From NCBI RefSeq assembly GCF_042186555.1, contig NC_133333.1:63049628-63113627 (forward strand): a DNA stretch of 64,000 bases, in the 5' to 3' direction. The notes under the pieces are model-generated. The model was not told where the DNA came from. It worked only from the letters and a program-made list of their open reading frames with translations, and made no database searches. This DNA is from Aquarana catesbeiana. Its lineage: Eukaryota > Chordata > Amphibia > Anura > Ranidae. Position 1 is the stretch's first letter. Each line of letters opens with the position of its first letter. Both the position numbers and the translations under genes were made by a program. Below are positions 23,536-34,745 of this stretch, piece after piece.

Positions 23536-24039
23536 CCGCTTTTAGTTATTCATGTAAAACCTTTTATCCCAAAAGGGAAGAAAACAGTTTGTTATAACTA
23601 ATTATAAAGTGTTATCTGGGTTTGGCTTCAATTGTTAGTGCATTTAAATCTACTAGTACATTTAACACTACCCTCCCCCCAGACTGGCAGTGCTGCTGTC
23701 TGCAGTGCCTTCTGTGCTCATTCATCCAGAGTGCTCTCTGTATAATACACAAGGTCTGTTACCGGCCAGATCACCAGTTGAAAACAGAGGGTACAAAAGC
23801 CAAAGAAAAGAAAACCAATGCAGCCACCACATCTAATGATTGGTGAGATGCATTTTTGGTTTTGGGTTTAATGCTGCTTTAATTGACTAATTGACTAAGT
23901 TAATGGACTCCACTAAGTGACGAGAATTAGAACAGAATTATATCACAGCTTACAATATTAAATGTAGTAGCTGCATTAGATTTTTTCAGGTTATTTTTGC
24001 TTTTCTTTTCACCCTGTGATCTTGTCAGTAACATACTCT
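23536..24039. other. No gene recognised
   Basis: AT-rich anonymous sequence. The short frame at 23622-23846 shows no recognisable domain. Confidence 0.5.
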
Positions 24040-25110
24040 GGGGGAGATTTACTAAAACTGGTGCACGCAGAATCAGGTGCAGTTGTGCATAGTAACCAAT
24101 CAGCTTCTAACTTCAGCTTGTTCAATTACCACTTGCCGACCGCCTTCCGCATATATATAGTAGCAAGGTGGCTCAGCTGTGCAAACTGACGTACCTGTAC
24201 GTTGGTCTGTGCATTAGATACAGTAGGCACACGCCGCAGGAGCGCGCCCGCGGGTCCAGGGGACTTGATGTCTGCCAGCCACCCGCATTCGCGGTACACA
24301 GTGGCTGAACGGGGATCTGCCTATTTAAACAAGGCGGATCCCCGTTCTGACAGAGGACAACATTGAGATCTGCTGTTCCTAGTGATCAGGAACAGCAATA
24401 TCTGTGTTTTCCTAGTAAGCCCATCCCCCACGCAGTTAGAACACACCCAGGGAAAATAGTTAACCCCTTGATCGCCCCCTAGTGTTAACCCTTTCCCTGC
24501 CAGTGTCATTTATACATTGATCAGTACATTTTTTTTAGCACTGATCACTGTAATAATGTCACTGGTCCCCAAAAAGTGTCACTTGGGGTCAGATTTGTCA
24601 GCTGCAATGTCGCAGTCCCGTTAAAAATCGCAGATCGCAGCCATTACCAGTAAAAAATATATTTTTTTAAAAAGTCCATAAATCTATCCCATATTTTGTA
24701 GACTCTAACTTTTGTGCAAACCAATCAATATATGCTTCTTGCGATTTTTTTTGGATATGTATTATAGCAGAAAGTAAAACATATTTTTTTTTTTCAAAAT
24801 TGTCCCTCTTTTTTGTTTATAGCGCTAAAAATAAAAACCACAGAAGTGATAAAATACCACCAAAAGAAAGCTCTATTTGTGGGAAAAAAAAGGAGATCAA
24901 CTTTGTTTCGGTAACAACGTTGCACGACCATTAGATTGTCAGTTAAAACGACGCAGTGCCGTATCGCAAAAAATGGCCTGGTCATTAAGGGGGTGAATCC
25001 TACAGTGCCATAAGTGGTTAAGCTTTAGCAAAAAAAAAACCTAAAAGCTGATTGGTTACTATCCACAACTGCACCAGTCTCTGTGTGCACTAGTTTACTA
25101 AATCTTCCCC
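24040..25110. repeat. TTTACTAAA-type repeat split by a TTAA element
   Basis: The outer repeat begins GGGGGAGATTTACTAAAACTGGTGCA and ends with the inverted TGCACTAGTTTACTAAATCTTCCCC. The two halves (24040-24128 and 25018-25110) share the phrase for an AATCAGCTT / AGCTGATTGG hairpin. The interruption is the TTAA-family element at 24129-25017. Confidence 0.65.
24129..25017 (+). mobile_element. TTAA-flanked non-autonomous transposon, copy 2
   Basis: The copy starts CCACTTGCCGACCGCC and ends CCATAAGTGG followed by TTAA at 25018-25021; on the left only TTA is kept. It matches copies 1 and 3 throughout and carries no hAT-like insertion in the part that holds it in copy 1. Non-coding. Confidence 0.7.
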
Positions 25111-25484
25111 GACATTTGTGTTCTAGAGTGACAATGCTCATTCATTATATTGTATCTATGGAGGGGCAACATTGTCACTCTAGGACAGCACTACAGAAAA
25201 TCTCCCCCTCTTCTCCTTTCCATAGATATAGCTAGGAACAATGTAACTGATAACAATGAAGCACAGGCAGAGAACAGATATCAGTTTACAAGATTTATGG
25301 CAGCATCAACAGTTTTTTTCTTCATTATTGAACAATTATAATAAATTCTTTCCATTGTATATGTAACAGTGATCAAATAAGGTATGCTCATTGTTAATGA
25401 CAATTACATTAATGTTCCAGCAGATTGGATTTTTGTTGTTGTTGTTGTTTGAACATGTTTTCAAATTGTCTCCATATATAGCTG

Positions 25485-25487
<3 letters not shown>

Positions 25488-25538
<51 letters not shown>
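25488..25538 (+). repeat. (TA)n microsatellite
   Basis: About 25 TA units in an unbroken run, which creates chance isoleucine/tyrosine frames on both strands. Confidence 0.95.
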
Positions 25539-25539
<1 letters not shown>

Positions 25540-25959
25540 GGTATATGTATATAATTTGCAGCTTTGTTTAGCATTTAAATATTTAAATGCAATGGTTTTT
25601 CGTAAGGTTGTTACATACTGGCAGCCTAAAGCCATCATTCTTATCGATCAACTTTTAAGACATCGATGCCTTAAAAATAGCAATTTCGTGCCCATTTATA
25701 GTGAGAGGCCCAAATCTGTCTAAATATTAGCTTAGGGGAACTATCACCCCTGAGATGGAAAACCTACTAAAATTAATTCTGTTTCCACATTTTGGCCAAC
25801 CTACCCTGGTAACAACATACATGATTATCTGAGCACATTAATAATTTTACCATATTTAGTAGCAGGGAAAGTGTCAAAACTGTAATGCAGTATTTTGGTT
25901 AGTTTGGTTTTGACTTTTCTAGATTACATAGACACATGCAATTAAGAGTTTGCAGAAGC

Positions 25960-26666
25960 CCCCTCTACAATATTCACCCTAAGACCTGGGATTACCTCAC
26001 CAACACAGCCACTAAAACCAGAGGTATCTCTTACTTCTATAACATTCTTCATAACAAACGCACCTTCCACAAACTAAAATCCCACCAAAGTGGGGAAAAT
26101 GACCTTGCCCATGCTTTTATGAATAACCAATGGCACCTTGCCCTCAAAGCTACGTACACAGCCACTAAATGCACGGCCCTATGGGAACTCACGCAGAAAA
26201 TCATACTACGTTGGTATCTCACCCCAGCCAGAATAAAATCCTTTAATCCAAGAATCCCAAACATATACTGGAGATGCCACTCTTCTCCTAGTGACATACT
26301 ACATATATTCTGGTCATGTACTAAATTGCATAAATACTGGGAAAACATTTTCGGTTTAATCTCGAACATAACCCACATCAAAATTCCTCCCTCCCCAGCA
26401 CTGGCGATACTTAACCTAACTATAGAATCAATCCCATACTCATTCAGACTAGTGATTACTCATATCCTCATGGCAGCGAAACATAGCCAGACACTGGAAA
26501 TCTGACAACCTCCTGACAGTAGCCCAAGTCATGGACTTAGTAGCCCTTCACTACAGCTACGAGATCACAACAGCTATGTACACTGGCCAGGCGACGAAAA
26601 CACACAGGAACTGGCAACCATGGACTAACTGGACTGCACACTGCGCAACCCACGTACCTAAACAAT
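25960..26666 (+). pseudogene. L1 ORF2 C-terminal fragment
   Basis: The frame entering at the 5' truncation encodes the post-polymerase region of L1 ORF2, with KIILRWYLTPARI, YWRCHSSPSDILHIFWSC (a cysteine/histidine motif) and YWENIFGLI. Near 26480 the frame shifts by one base: the preceding frame stops at 26505 and an adjacent frame continues with HWKSDNLL and YEITTAMYTG to a stop at about 26666. L1 ORF2 encodes endonuclease and reverse transcriptase; this fragment keeps neither. Confidence 0.8.
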
Positions 26667-27070
26667 GACACATAGATCTTCTTCTTGACCGAGCAATACC
26701 TTTACATAAACAAGAGAAACAAGATGTATGCAACAGCTAGTATTAACTAGCACACATTTATCAATGAAAATTCATACTAAACAGGGCCTCTTCACTCCTG
26801 TGGCACTAAAGCTCCCATTTGGGGTGCGACATTAGTGAAGAGGACCAAATTATACAATTACGCGTTTTATTTAGATAACTCTAGAATTTATAATGAATAT
26901 AGGTTTAATAAACGTTACAACCAACCCAGGTTAGTGGATAGTAATCTGTATTGAATTCATACGTTGTACCGTTTACCTTGTATTGTCTAACCACAACGTC
27001 GTTGCACGACGTACAATGTCCAATTGTACAATGTATTTTGTTTGAAAAATCCAATAAAAATATGGAAATA
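25960..27070 (+). mobile_element. L1 LINE, 5'-truncated, with 16-bp target duplication
   Basis: The insertion is flanked by AAGAGTTTGCAGAAGC at 25944-25959 and 27071-27086, an exact duplication typical of target-primed reverse transcription. The 3' end has AATAAA-type signals (CCAATAAAAATATGG near 27050) and a short A-rich tail. Only the ORF2 C-terminus and the 3' UTR are present. Confidence 0.9.
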
Positions 27071-27086
27071 AAGAGTTTGCAGAAGC

Positions 27087-27649
27087 ATTCCTGAATTTGA
27101 ATTAGGATTGGCAGTAGATCTTTCCCTTGGGAAAATGTACCAGAATAGCTGGAATAAGCTTTAGTTTGGCTTGGGTATGTCCCCATATAGTGCTCAGCCA
27201 TCTGGACACTACAGCAAGTGACAATATCCTGAACAGAGACATTAGTAGACTAGTCTTTGAGCAGAAGGGAGGGTCAGTGGGAACCTTAATCAACCCCATC
27301 ACTGCCACACACGTACAATATTTTTTTAAAGTAAAAAAGTAGAAAATCAAAAATACTTTCATATTGTGTGCTGGGGCATGGATCATTTAAAGTTACTTTA
27401 ATATACTTTGATAGCTTCATAAAAATTAACAAAGTTGTGTAGTTTTCTTTTATCTGAAGTCAGAAAGGGGCGCACTTATGTAGATGCTCCAAAAAAATGA
27501 AACAATTCTGTCTGATTTTAGTGTCCTTTTACATTTAGAGCTTTACTCTCAGAAAAAAAAGTGTTTATCCCTGTACTACAATTTGTAATACGTTATATTA
27601 CATACTTTGATTTGTGTACTCTTTCCTGTAAATATAATATATATATTAT
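27087..27649. other. No gene recognised
   Basis: Anonymous AT-rich sequence. Nothing with coding or repeat structure that I can support. Confidence 0.5.
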
Positions 27650-28368
27650 ATTTACGCTGCCTGTGTTTCCTCCTTACCCTGAGATGTTTACATCTCATGG
27701 TGTCCATCTAATTCCCAGTACACTAATTCCATCGACTAGTGCTGTGTCTCTCTCCTTTTGACCAGTTGGTCTTCCGTAGGGCTTGCTGCGAAGGGGGCGG
27801 TCCCTCGGTGTGATGACTGGTTGAATCTTTCTCCTTGTCAGCGCCTTTAGCCGTGCCCTCCACCGTCCGCCGCTAGGCCCTCTGGTCATTGTAGTCTGAG
27901 AGGTCATTTGGAGCCTTCACGCATGCGTGGTGGTGTCATCACGTCTGCATTTGGTCAGTGATGTCAGACGCTGACCAAATGGAGGACACATTTAAGCCAG
28001 CTTCTCAGGCAACACCATTGCCAGAGACTGAGTGTGACCTGTGAACCATTTCTCTATGTTTATAAGGTAAAGTTTTGCTGCTGTATACATGCTTCTTTTC
28101 ATTGATCTCATGGTTGGTTGATCAATGACTAATTTGGATATTGCTGGTTTAAGCATATTATGACTGATTTAGTTTCACATATACACCTTGGTTGCTGCTG
28201 GCTAACTAAATGCCCATATTGTGGATTCCATATCTACTGCTGTTTGGTATCCTTCCTATATATTATATTTTTCTTTAATCTAAAAAAATGTCTCTATATT
28301 TATTTCTCTGGTATCTGTGATTTAATTTGAAATTTTTCTTAAAATAGATTGACACATTAGTACTGTGT
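27650..28368 (+). mobile_element. 5' part of a hammerhead-motif element, split by Gypsy 1
   Basis: This non-coding stretch resembles 2274-4586 in layout: a CpG-rich block (27760-27950) followed by AT-rich sequence. It contains an inverted repeat CATTTGGTCAG / CTGACCAAATG at 27949-27981. Its continuation lies beyond the Gypsy 1 insertion at 34746-35640 and holds a hammerhead-like motif. Continuity follows from the TGTGT duplication; class is inferred. Confidence 0.4.
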
Positions 28369-28787
28369 TGTCAGAAACCATGAACCAGAGCAAGGCAGAA
28401 AATCACACTTGTTTATTAAAAAAAATAAAAAGGTAAATAGAGTAAGCGTAGTCAAAGCATAGCCAGAGTCCAGTAACTGGATCAGGAAGTCAGCCAAGCC
28501 AGAGTTCAGTAACCAGATCGGGTAATCAGCCAGGCCAGAAGTCAGGGATCCAAGTAGAGGAACAGCAAGCAGGATAAGGAGCCAGAAGGGATGTCAGCAA
28601 AGCCAGTCTTTAAACAGGAACGCCGGAGATGGTTTCTTGTGATGTGACCAAGGCGAAGGCAGGAATGAAGTGAGCTGGAGATCTTTAAGTAGGCGGGACT
28701 GATGAGCAGATCCACAATAGCTGGTTAACTGTGGAGAGAGATGAGAGCTGGCAATTAGCCGACAGCTGAGCTGAGCCAACCCTGACA
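28369..28787 (-). repeat. Gypsy 1 3' LTR
   Basis: 419 bp, TGTCAGAA to CCTGACA in plus-strand reading. It shows the uninterrupted form (AGAGTAAGCGTAG near 28440) of the site that holds a MITE in the other LTR. It keeps AGGCGAAGGC at 28651-28660, the self-priming partner sequence. Confidence 0.9.
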
Positions 28788-28799
28788 GTACCCCCTCCT

Positions 28800-31700
28800 C
28801 AACGACCCCTCCCCCTCGGAGGACCACCGGGCTTGAGGGGAAAACATCTATGGAAATCACAGAGGAGGGCAGGAGCATGTACGTCCGAGGATGAGACCCA
28901 GGAGCGTTCCTCTGGACCGTACCCCTTCCAATGCACCAAGTACTGTATGCGCCCACGGAACCTATGGGAGTCAACAATGGATTGTACCTCTTACTCCTCA
29001 TGGTTCTCAACCTGTATAGGGTGAGGACGTGGCACCGAGGTGGTAAAGCGGTTGCAGACCAACGGTTTCAATAAGGAGACATGAAACACATTTGAGATGC
29101 GCATACTAGGAGGAAGGTCCAATGCGTAAGCTACTCGGTTAATCCTGCAAAGGATACGGAAAGGCCCAATAAACTGAGGTGCGAACTTCAGTGAGGGAAC
29201 ACGAAGTTTGAGGTTGTGAGATGACAGCTAGACCCTGTCCCCAACCTGGTAGGAAGGCGCAGGCAGGCGTCTGCAGTCACATGGAGTCTGTACCTATCAT
29301 TAGCATCATGCAAAGCCTCCTGCACTTGTGCCCAAGTGGAACGAAGACCACGGAGATGCTCCTCTAGCACAGGAATACTCCATGGAACAAACGAGTCAGG
29401 CAACATGGAAGGTTGGAAACCATAATTCGCCATAAATGGAGAAAATCGGGAAGCAGAATTCAAGGCACTGTTGTGAGCAAACTCTGCCCATGGTATTAGG
29501 TCTGACCAGTTGTTGTGATGGTCAGAAATATAGCAACGTAGGACTTGCTCCAAGGACTGATTGGCTCGTTCTGTGGCCCCATTAGACTGCGGGTGATACG
29601 CAGAGGAGAAAGCAAGCTGAATTCCCAGCTGTGCACAAAAGGCTCACCAGAACCGGGACACAAACTGACTACCCCTGTCCGAGACAATCACCTTGGGTAG
29701 CCCATGTAAGCGAAAGATCTCCCAAGCAAAAATGGAAGCCAGTTCCTTAGAAGTGGGTAACTTCTTAAGTGGAATACAATGACACATTTTTGATGAACCG
29801 GTCAACCACCATAAGGATAACTGTGTTGCCTTGGGAGTTGGGCAACTCCACAATGAAATCCATAGACAGGTGGGACCAGGGCCTCTCTCCATTGGGTATG
29901 GGTTGTAGGAGGCCCACTGGAAGATGTCGTGGAGTCTTACTCTGAGCACACACGGAACAGGCAGCTACGAAGGCAGTTACATCAGCACGTAGACTAGGCC
30001 ACCAGAATTGTAGTGAAATGGCCCAAACAAGTTGATTCTTACAAGGGTGGCCAGCTGCCTTGGGAGAATCGTAAGTCTGGAGCATGGCAGTACGGAGACA
30101 CTCTGGGGCAAAGCAGAGGTCACAAGGTTTCTCAGGAGGAGCATCGACCTGAGCAGCAAGAATTTTGTCACCCAAAGGAGAAGACCGGAACCGACTCCAA
30201 CTTGGAAGTGGAGGAAAATTGTCGTGACAAGGCTTTAGCCCTTACATTCTTAGTACTGGGTAAGAATGAGACAATGTAATTGAAACTTGACAAGAAAAGA
30301 GCCCTTCGTGCCCTTCTGGGAGAGAGGCGTTTAGCCTCAGACAAGAATGTGAGATTCTTAGGGTCAGTAAGAATGAGAACCGGCACAGTGGTACCTTCAA
30401 GGAGATGTCTCCATTCTTTCAGGGCTAAAATGATTGCCAACAGCTCTCGGTCACCAATCTCGTAATTGCACTCGGCAGGTGACAATTTTTTGGAAAAGCA
30501 GCCACAAGGATGCATAGCACTGTCAGAGGTAGGACGTTGAGACAGAAGGGCACCAACACCAGTCTCAGAAGCATCAACCTCAAGCATAAAAGGTAACTTA
30601 GGATCAGGATGTGCCAACACAGGAGCAGAAACAAAGGCAGCCTTGAGACTTTCAAAGGCCTTAATGGACTCCGGAGACCAACTCTGTGGGTTACCGTTCT
30701 TTCTGGTCATATCGGTCAGGGGCTTGACCAGAGAAGAGAAGTTATGAATAAACTTCCAATAATAGTTGGCAAAATCCTGGAAACGCTGCAGAGGACATAA
30801 CCCCATGGGTCGAGGCCACTGTAGGACTGCCGAAAGTTTCTCTGGGTCCATCAAAAAACCAGCAGTGGAAATTACAGGAATTTAACCTGTTCCTGATGGA
30901 ACTCACACTTCTCCAGTTTAAAATAGAGATTGTTCTCTCTTAATTTCTGAAGCACACGACAGACATCTGTGTGGTGGCTCTCCAGGGACTTGGAAAATAT
31001 GAGGATATCATTGAGATAAACCACCACACATAACTGCAACAAATCTCGGAGGACATCGTTAATAAATTCCTAGAAAACTGCTGGGGCGTTACAAAGGCCA
31101 AAAGGCATTGCGAAATACTCATAATGGCCTGTTCTGGTATTAAACGCAGTTTTCCACTCGTCACCCTTCTTAATCCTAACGAGATTGTAAGCCCCTTTCA
31201 AATCAAGCTTAGTAAAAACCGTTGCTCCCTTGAGGCGGTCAAATAACTCTGTAATCAACGGGGTTGGGTAGGCATTCTCAATCGTGAAACGATTGAGACC
31301 CCTATAATCAACACAAGGTCTCAGTTCACCGCTCTTCTTCTTCACAAAGAAGAAACCAGCACCAGCAGGAGACGAGGATTTGCGGATGAAACCCCAAGAA
31401 AGTGTGTCTGCAACATACTCCTCCATGGCTTTATCCTCCAAGACCGACAAAGGGTAAACCTGGCCACGAGGGGGAGTGGCACCAGGTTGAAAGTCAATTG
31501 TGCAATCATACGGCCGGTGTGGAGGCAAACTACCGTCTTGACCTTTGTCAAAGACATCGCTAAAATCACAGTACTCCTCTGGCAGGGAGAAGAGTGAAGA
31601 GGTACACAGGACCTTGGCTACCTTCCGGAAGCATGTTTCACTGCATTGTGGTGACCAGGAGAGAACCTCAGCACGGAGCCAATCAAAAGAGGTGTTGTGC

Positions 31701-32145
31701 CTCTGTAACCAAGGATAACCAATAACCAGCGGAAACTTAGGAGCGGAAATCACTTTGAATTGGATTATATCATGGTGAAGAGCCCCTACGGCCATGGACA
31801 ATGGAACGTCTCATGAGTCACATGGGCAGGCTGTAGAGGTCTCCCGTCAAGAGCCTCAATGGCACGTGGAGTGTCAAGCAGCTGCAGTGGAATCGAGTGC
31901 TTTGATATAAAGGCAGAATCAATGAACAGGCATGCAGCCCCAGAGTCAATTAGAGCCTGTATCTTGATAGACGACTTAGCCCAAGAAAGGGTGATCGAAA
32001 CCAGAGACTTATCCTTCTGGAAAACTGGGGATGACACAACACCACCTAAGGTCTGTCCATGGTCGGGTGTTCCCAGGACAGGTAGGACAAGACTTCAAAA
32101 AGTGACCTGCCTGGCCACAATAAAGGCACAATCTCTCCCTCCTCC
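28800..32145 (-). pseudogene. Gypsy 1 pol: protease, RT, RNase H, integrase, chromodomain
   Basis: Read right to left: a zinc knuckle CLYCGQAGHFLKSC (about 32100-32143); protease with ALIDSGAACLF (about 31950); reverse transcriptase with WGFIRKSSSPAGAGFFFV, TKLDLKGAYNLVRI and FGLCNAPAVF, then YLND at the catalytic YLDD position (about 31005-31016); connection and RNase H with EVDASETGVGALLSQ and DRELLAI; integrase with a CSVCAQSK zinc part, MDFIVELP and SDRGSQFV; and a chromodomain with QYLVHWKGYGPEERSW near 28900. Chromodomain Gypsy elements use it to target chromatin. In-frame stops and shifts occur near 31080, 30860, 29660 and 28990. The protein makes DNA from the element RNA and integrates it; this copy cannot. 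Confidence 0.9.
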
Positions 32146-32258
32146 TAAAGGCTCTCTCATTCGCACGTACCTGTTAAGTAGAGCCCAGAATGCAGGGAAC
32201 GGCCTCTCGTATACCTCCGACTCGGGAACCCCTGGTAGTGATGAGAGGGGCTCGAGAG

Positions 32259-33127
32259 TGTGAAGGGGCACAAGTGCCTGACTGGAAGGCTGGAGCAGGG
32301 AGCTGAATCAGGTAGTCAGCTGGAAGGTGTCCTATAGTCCGGCAGCAGGATGTAGGCAGCAGGGAGGTGACCTGTAGTCCAGCAGCGGGATTTAGACAGC
32401 AGGGAGGTGTCTTGTAGTACAGCAGCAGGATGAAGACAGCATGGAGGTGTCTTGTAGTCCAGCATCAGGTTGTAGACAGCAGGAAGGTGTCTTGTAGTAC
32501 AGCAGCAGGATGAAGACAGCAGGGAGGTGTCTTGTAGTCCAGCAGCAGGATGTAGACAGCAGGGAGGTGTCTTGTAGTCCAGCAGCAGGATGAAGACAGC
32601 AGGGAGGTGTCTTGTAGTCCAGCAGCAGGATGTAGACAGCAGGGTACAGGCAAGCCGAGTCAGACACTGGCGGGCAGAGCAGGTACAGAAGGTAAATCCA
32701 GGAGAGTAGTCAAGTCCAAAAGCTGAGATCAGGGCAGGCAGAAAACAGAGTAGTCAAAGTCCAAAAGCCGGAATCAGGGCGGGCAGCAAACGGAGTAGTC
32801 AGGAACAGTCCAACAGGTATCAGGTAGCAAATGCAAAGTAACAGGGCAGTAGGGGTCTTCAGGAACGCTGTAGACCGGACAGCAAGGCAGCAGTGGAACA
32901 GTCCCCTTTAAATAGCCTCCTTTGGTGCCAACTGCTGTTACAGGGGGCGCGTGCGCGCCCCCGCGCGCGCCCGTGCGCCGCTATTGGCGCTATTGCGCAT
33001 GCGCGTACGCCCGTGCGTGCTATTGGCGCTATTGCGTGTGCGCGAGCGCCGGTGGGCTTTTTTTATGCACAGGCATTCCTTTAAACTTTAGTTTGCTGGG
33101 GTATTTTCAAGAGGGCTTTCCCTGACA
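32259..33127 (-). mobile_element. Solo LTR inserted in Gypsy 1 gag
   Basis: About 869 bp, on the minus strand beginning TGTCAGGG and ending CTTCACA, flanked by GAGAG (32254-32258) and GAGAC (33128-33132), a 4-of-5 match to a 5-bp duplication. An alternative reading uses TGTGAAG at 32259-32265 and 33134-33140 as the flanking repeat. It contains CTATTTAAAG (TATA-like), a strongly alternating GC tract (32942-33050) and about five 60-bp tandem units (32330-32645). No internal element region is present. Confidence 0.6.
32330..32645 (-). repeat. 60-bp tandem repeat inside the solo LTR
   Basis: About five units based on AGCAGCAGGATGTAGACAGC and AGGGAGGTGTCTTGTAGTCC, nearly identical in the right-hand units. 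The open frames across it are by-products of a unit length divisible by three. Confidence 0.9.
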
Positions 33128-33840
33128 GAGACATGTGAAGCCCAAGTGCATGGGTTCATCTTCACTGACCGACTCGGTACCAGGAGGCATGGGAGGTGAG
33201 GGAGGCACGGGTGGGACTGCAAAGCTCGGAGGCAAACGTACAGGAGGCTTCCGCAAGCGCTCTTTAAAAGAAAGTCTTTCTCTGAATCTGGGGTCAATGA
33301 GGATGGAAAACGAGATCAAGCTCTCCAGCTCAGTGGGTATATCTCGAGCTGCTATCTCATCCTTGATGGAATCCAAGAGACCATGAGAAAAAGCAGCTAC
33401 AAGGGCCTCATTGTTCCAAGCAACCTCTGCTGCCAGAGTATGGAACTCAATGGTGTAGTCGGCAACAGTTCTCGTACTCTGATGGACATGAGGCACTTGG
33501 CAGCAGAAGCGGAGCGTGCGGGAACGTCAAATACCCTTTTAAAGGAGGCCACAAACTCAGGGTAACTCAAGACAACAGGTTTTTGCATCTCCCATAGAGG
33601 GTTAGCCCAGGCCAAGGCTCTCTCAGAAAGCAAAGATATCATGAACCCTACTTTGCTTCTGTCCGTGGGAAACGCCTGGGGCAGCATCTCAAAGTATATC
33701 TCAACTTGGTTCAGAAACCCTCTGCATGGAACTGGATCGCCCCAAAATCGCTGGGAAAGTGGGGCGGAACTAGACATACCTCTTACAGAGGTAATACTAA
33801 AGGCGGGTGCCTGCACAGAGACTGTATCTTCTGAATTCAT
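33107..33840 (-). pseudogene. Gypsy 1 gag, N-terminal and middle part
   Basis: ATG at 33840 lies only 13 bases inside the 5' LTR boundary. The frame encodes a Gypsy-type gag with RFWGDPVPCRGFLNQVEIYF, KVGFMISLLSERALAWANPL and FVASFKRVFDVP, then shifts near 33450 to a second frame with VADYTIEFHTLAAEV, ALVAAFSHGLLDSIKDEIA and EPMHLGFT. It is then cut by the solo LTR; the zinc knuckle lies beyond it at about 32100-32143. Gag forms the particle that holds the RNA. Confidence 0.85.
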
Positions 33841-33841
33841 G

Positions 33842-33851
33842 GCCTTCGCCT
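33842..33851 (-). promoter_or_regulatory. Self-complementary primer-binding site of Gypsy 1
   Basis: Two bases inside the 5' LTR boundary, the plus strand reads GCCTTCGCCT, the exact complement of AGGCGAAGGC at 34581-34590 in the 5' LTR (and 28651-28660 in the 3' LTR). The LTR site lies about 28 bases downstream of a TTAAAG box in the sense direction, so it would be at the start of the RNA. This is the Tf1/sushi self-priming arrangement. Confidence 0.65.
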
Positions 33852-33853
33852 AC

Positions 33854-34740
33854 TGTCAGAAACCATGAACCAGACCGAGACAGAAGTACAGTAAAATCAC
33901 ACTTGTTTATTAATAAAAATAAAAAGGTAAATAGAGTAATGCCCCGTACACACGGTCGGATTTTCCGATGGAAAATGTGTGATAGGACCTTGTTGTCGGA
34001 AATTCCGACTGTGTGTAGGCTCCATTACACATTTTCCATAAAATTTTCCGACAACAAAATCCATTGTCGGAAATTCCGATCGTGTGTACACAAATCTGAC
34101 GGACAAAGTGCCACGCATGCTCAGAATAAATAAAGAGATGAAAGCTATTGGCCACTTCCCCGTTTATAGTCCAGACGTACGTGTTTTACGTCACCGTGTT
34201 TAGAACGATCGGATTTTCCGACAACTTTGTGTGACCGTGTGTATGCAAGACAAGTTTGAGCCAACATCCGTCGGAAAAAATCCTAGGATTTTGTTGTCGG
34301 AATGTCCGAACAAAGTCCGACCGTGTGTACGGGGCATTAGCGTAGTCAAAGCATAGCCAGAGTCCAGTAACCGGATCGGGAAGTCAGCCAAGCCAGAGTT
34401 CAGTAACCAGATTGGGTAATCAGCCAAGCCAGAGTTCAGTAACCAGATCGGGTAATCAGCCAGGCCAGAAGTCAGGGATCCAAGTAGAGGAACAGCAAGC
34501 AGGATAAGGAGCCAGAGGGGATGTCAGTAAAGCCAGTCTTTAAACAGGAACGCAGGAGATAGTTTCTTGTGATATGACCAAGGCGAAGGCAGGTATAAAG
34601 TGGGCTGGAGATCTTTAAGTTGGCGGGACTGACGAGCAGATCCACAGCAGCTGGTTAACTGTGGAGAGAGATGAGAGCTGGCAATTAGCCGACGCATGAG
34701 CGGCCAGCTCAGAGAAGGAAGGGCTGAGCCAGCCCTGACA
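33854..34740 (-). repeat. Gypsy 1 5' LTR with inserted MITE
   Basis: Plus-strand reading runs from TGTCAGAAACC to CCCTGACA. Without the 397-bp MITE and its target duplicate it is about 487 bp, longer than the 3' LTR mainly because a 36-bp stretch around AACCAGATYGGGTAATCAGC is duplicated (34406-34470) and because of an extra segment near 34690. Confidence 0.9.
33940..34336. mobile_element. MITE with TGCCCCGTACACACGG ends, TWA target
   Basis: The 397-bp element has near-perfect inverted ends TGCCCCGTACACACGGTCGG and its complement. TAA lies on the left (33937-33939) and TTA on the right (34337-34339). The 3' LTR of the same Gypsy element shows the unoccupied site near 28440. Three-base TWA targets suggest the Harbinger superfamily. 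No coding capacity. Confidence 0.85.
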
Positions 34741-34745
34741 TGTGT

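Larger units (their letters stand above)
28369..34740 (-). mobile_element. Gypsy chromovirus 1, full length, defective
   Basis: A complete Ty3/Gypsy element on the minus strand, bounded by TGTGT at 28364-28368 and 34741-34745. From its 5' end (right) it has the 5' LTR, a primer site, gag, protease, reverse transcriptase, RNase H, integrase, chromodomain, polypurine tract and 3' LTR. The LTRs have diverged, and the 5' LTR contains a MITE. A solo LTR sits in gag. Several stops and shifts, plus a changed RT active site, make it inactive. Confidence 0.92.

Noticed and set aside
25336..25723. Frames of 100-110 codons on both strands at the (TA)n tract
   Set aside because: Mirror-image translations of the microsatellite.
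13803..25943. Possible host exons in the anonymous stretches
   Set aside because: Short frames here lack recognisable domains, codon bias or plausible splice partners.
32392..32667. Frame with repeated LLDYKTPPCCLHPAA
   Set aside because: 60-bp tandem repeat in an LTR; periodicity in multiples of three keeps it open.
33107..33496. Proline-rich frame as a separate gene
   Set aside because: It continues the Gypsy 1 gag in a shifted frame up to the solo LTR.
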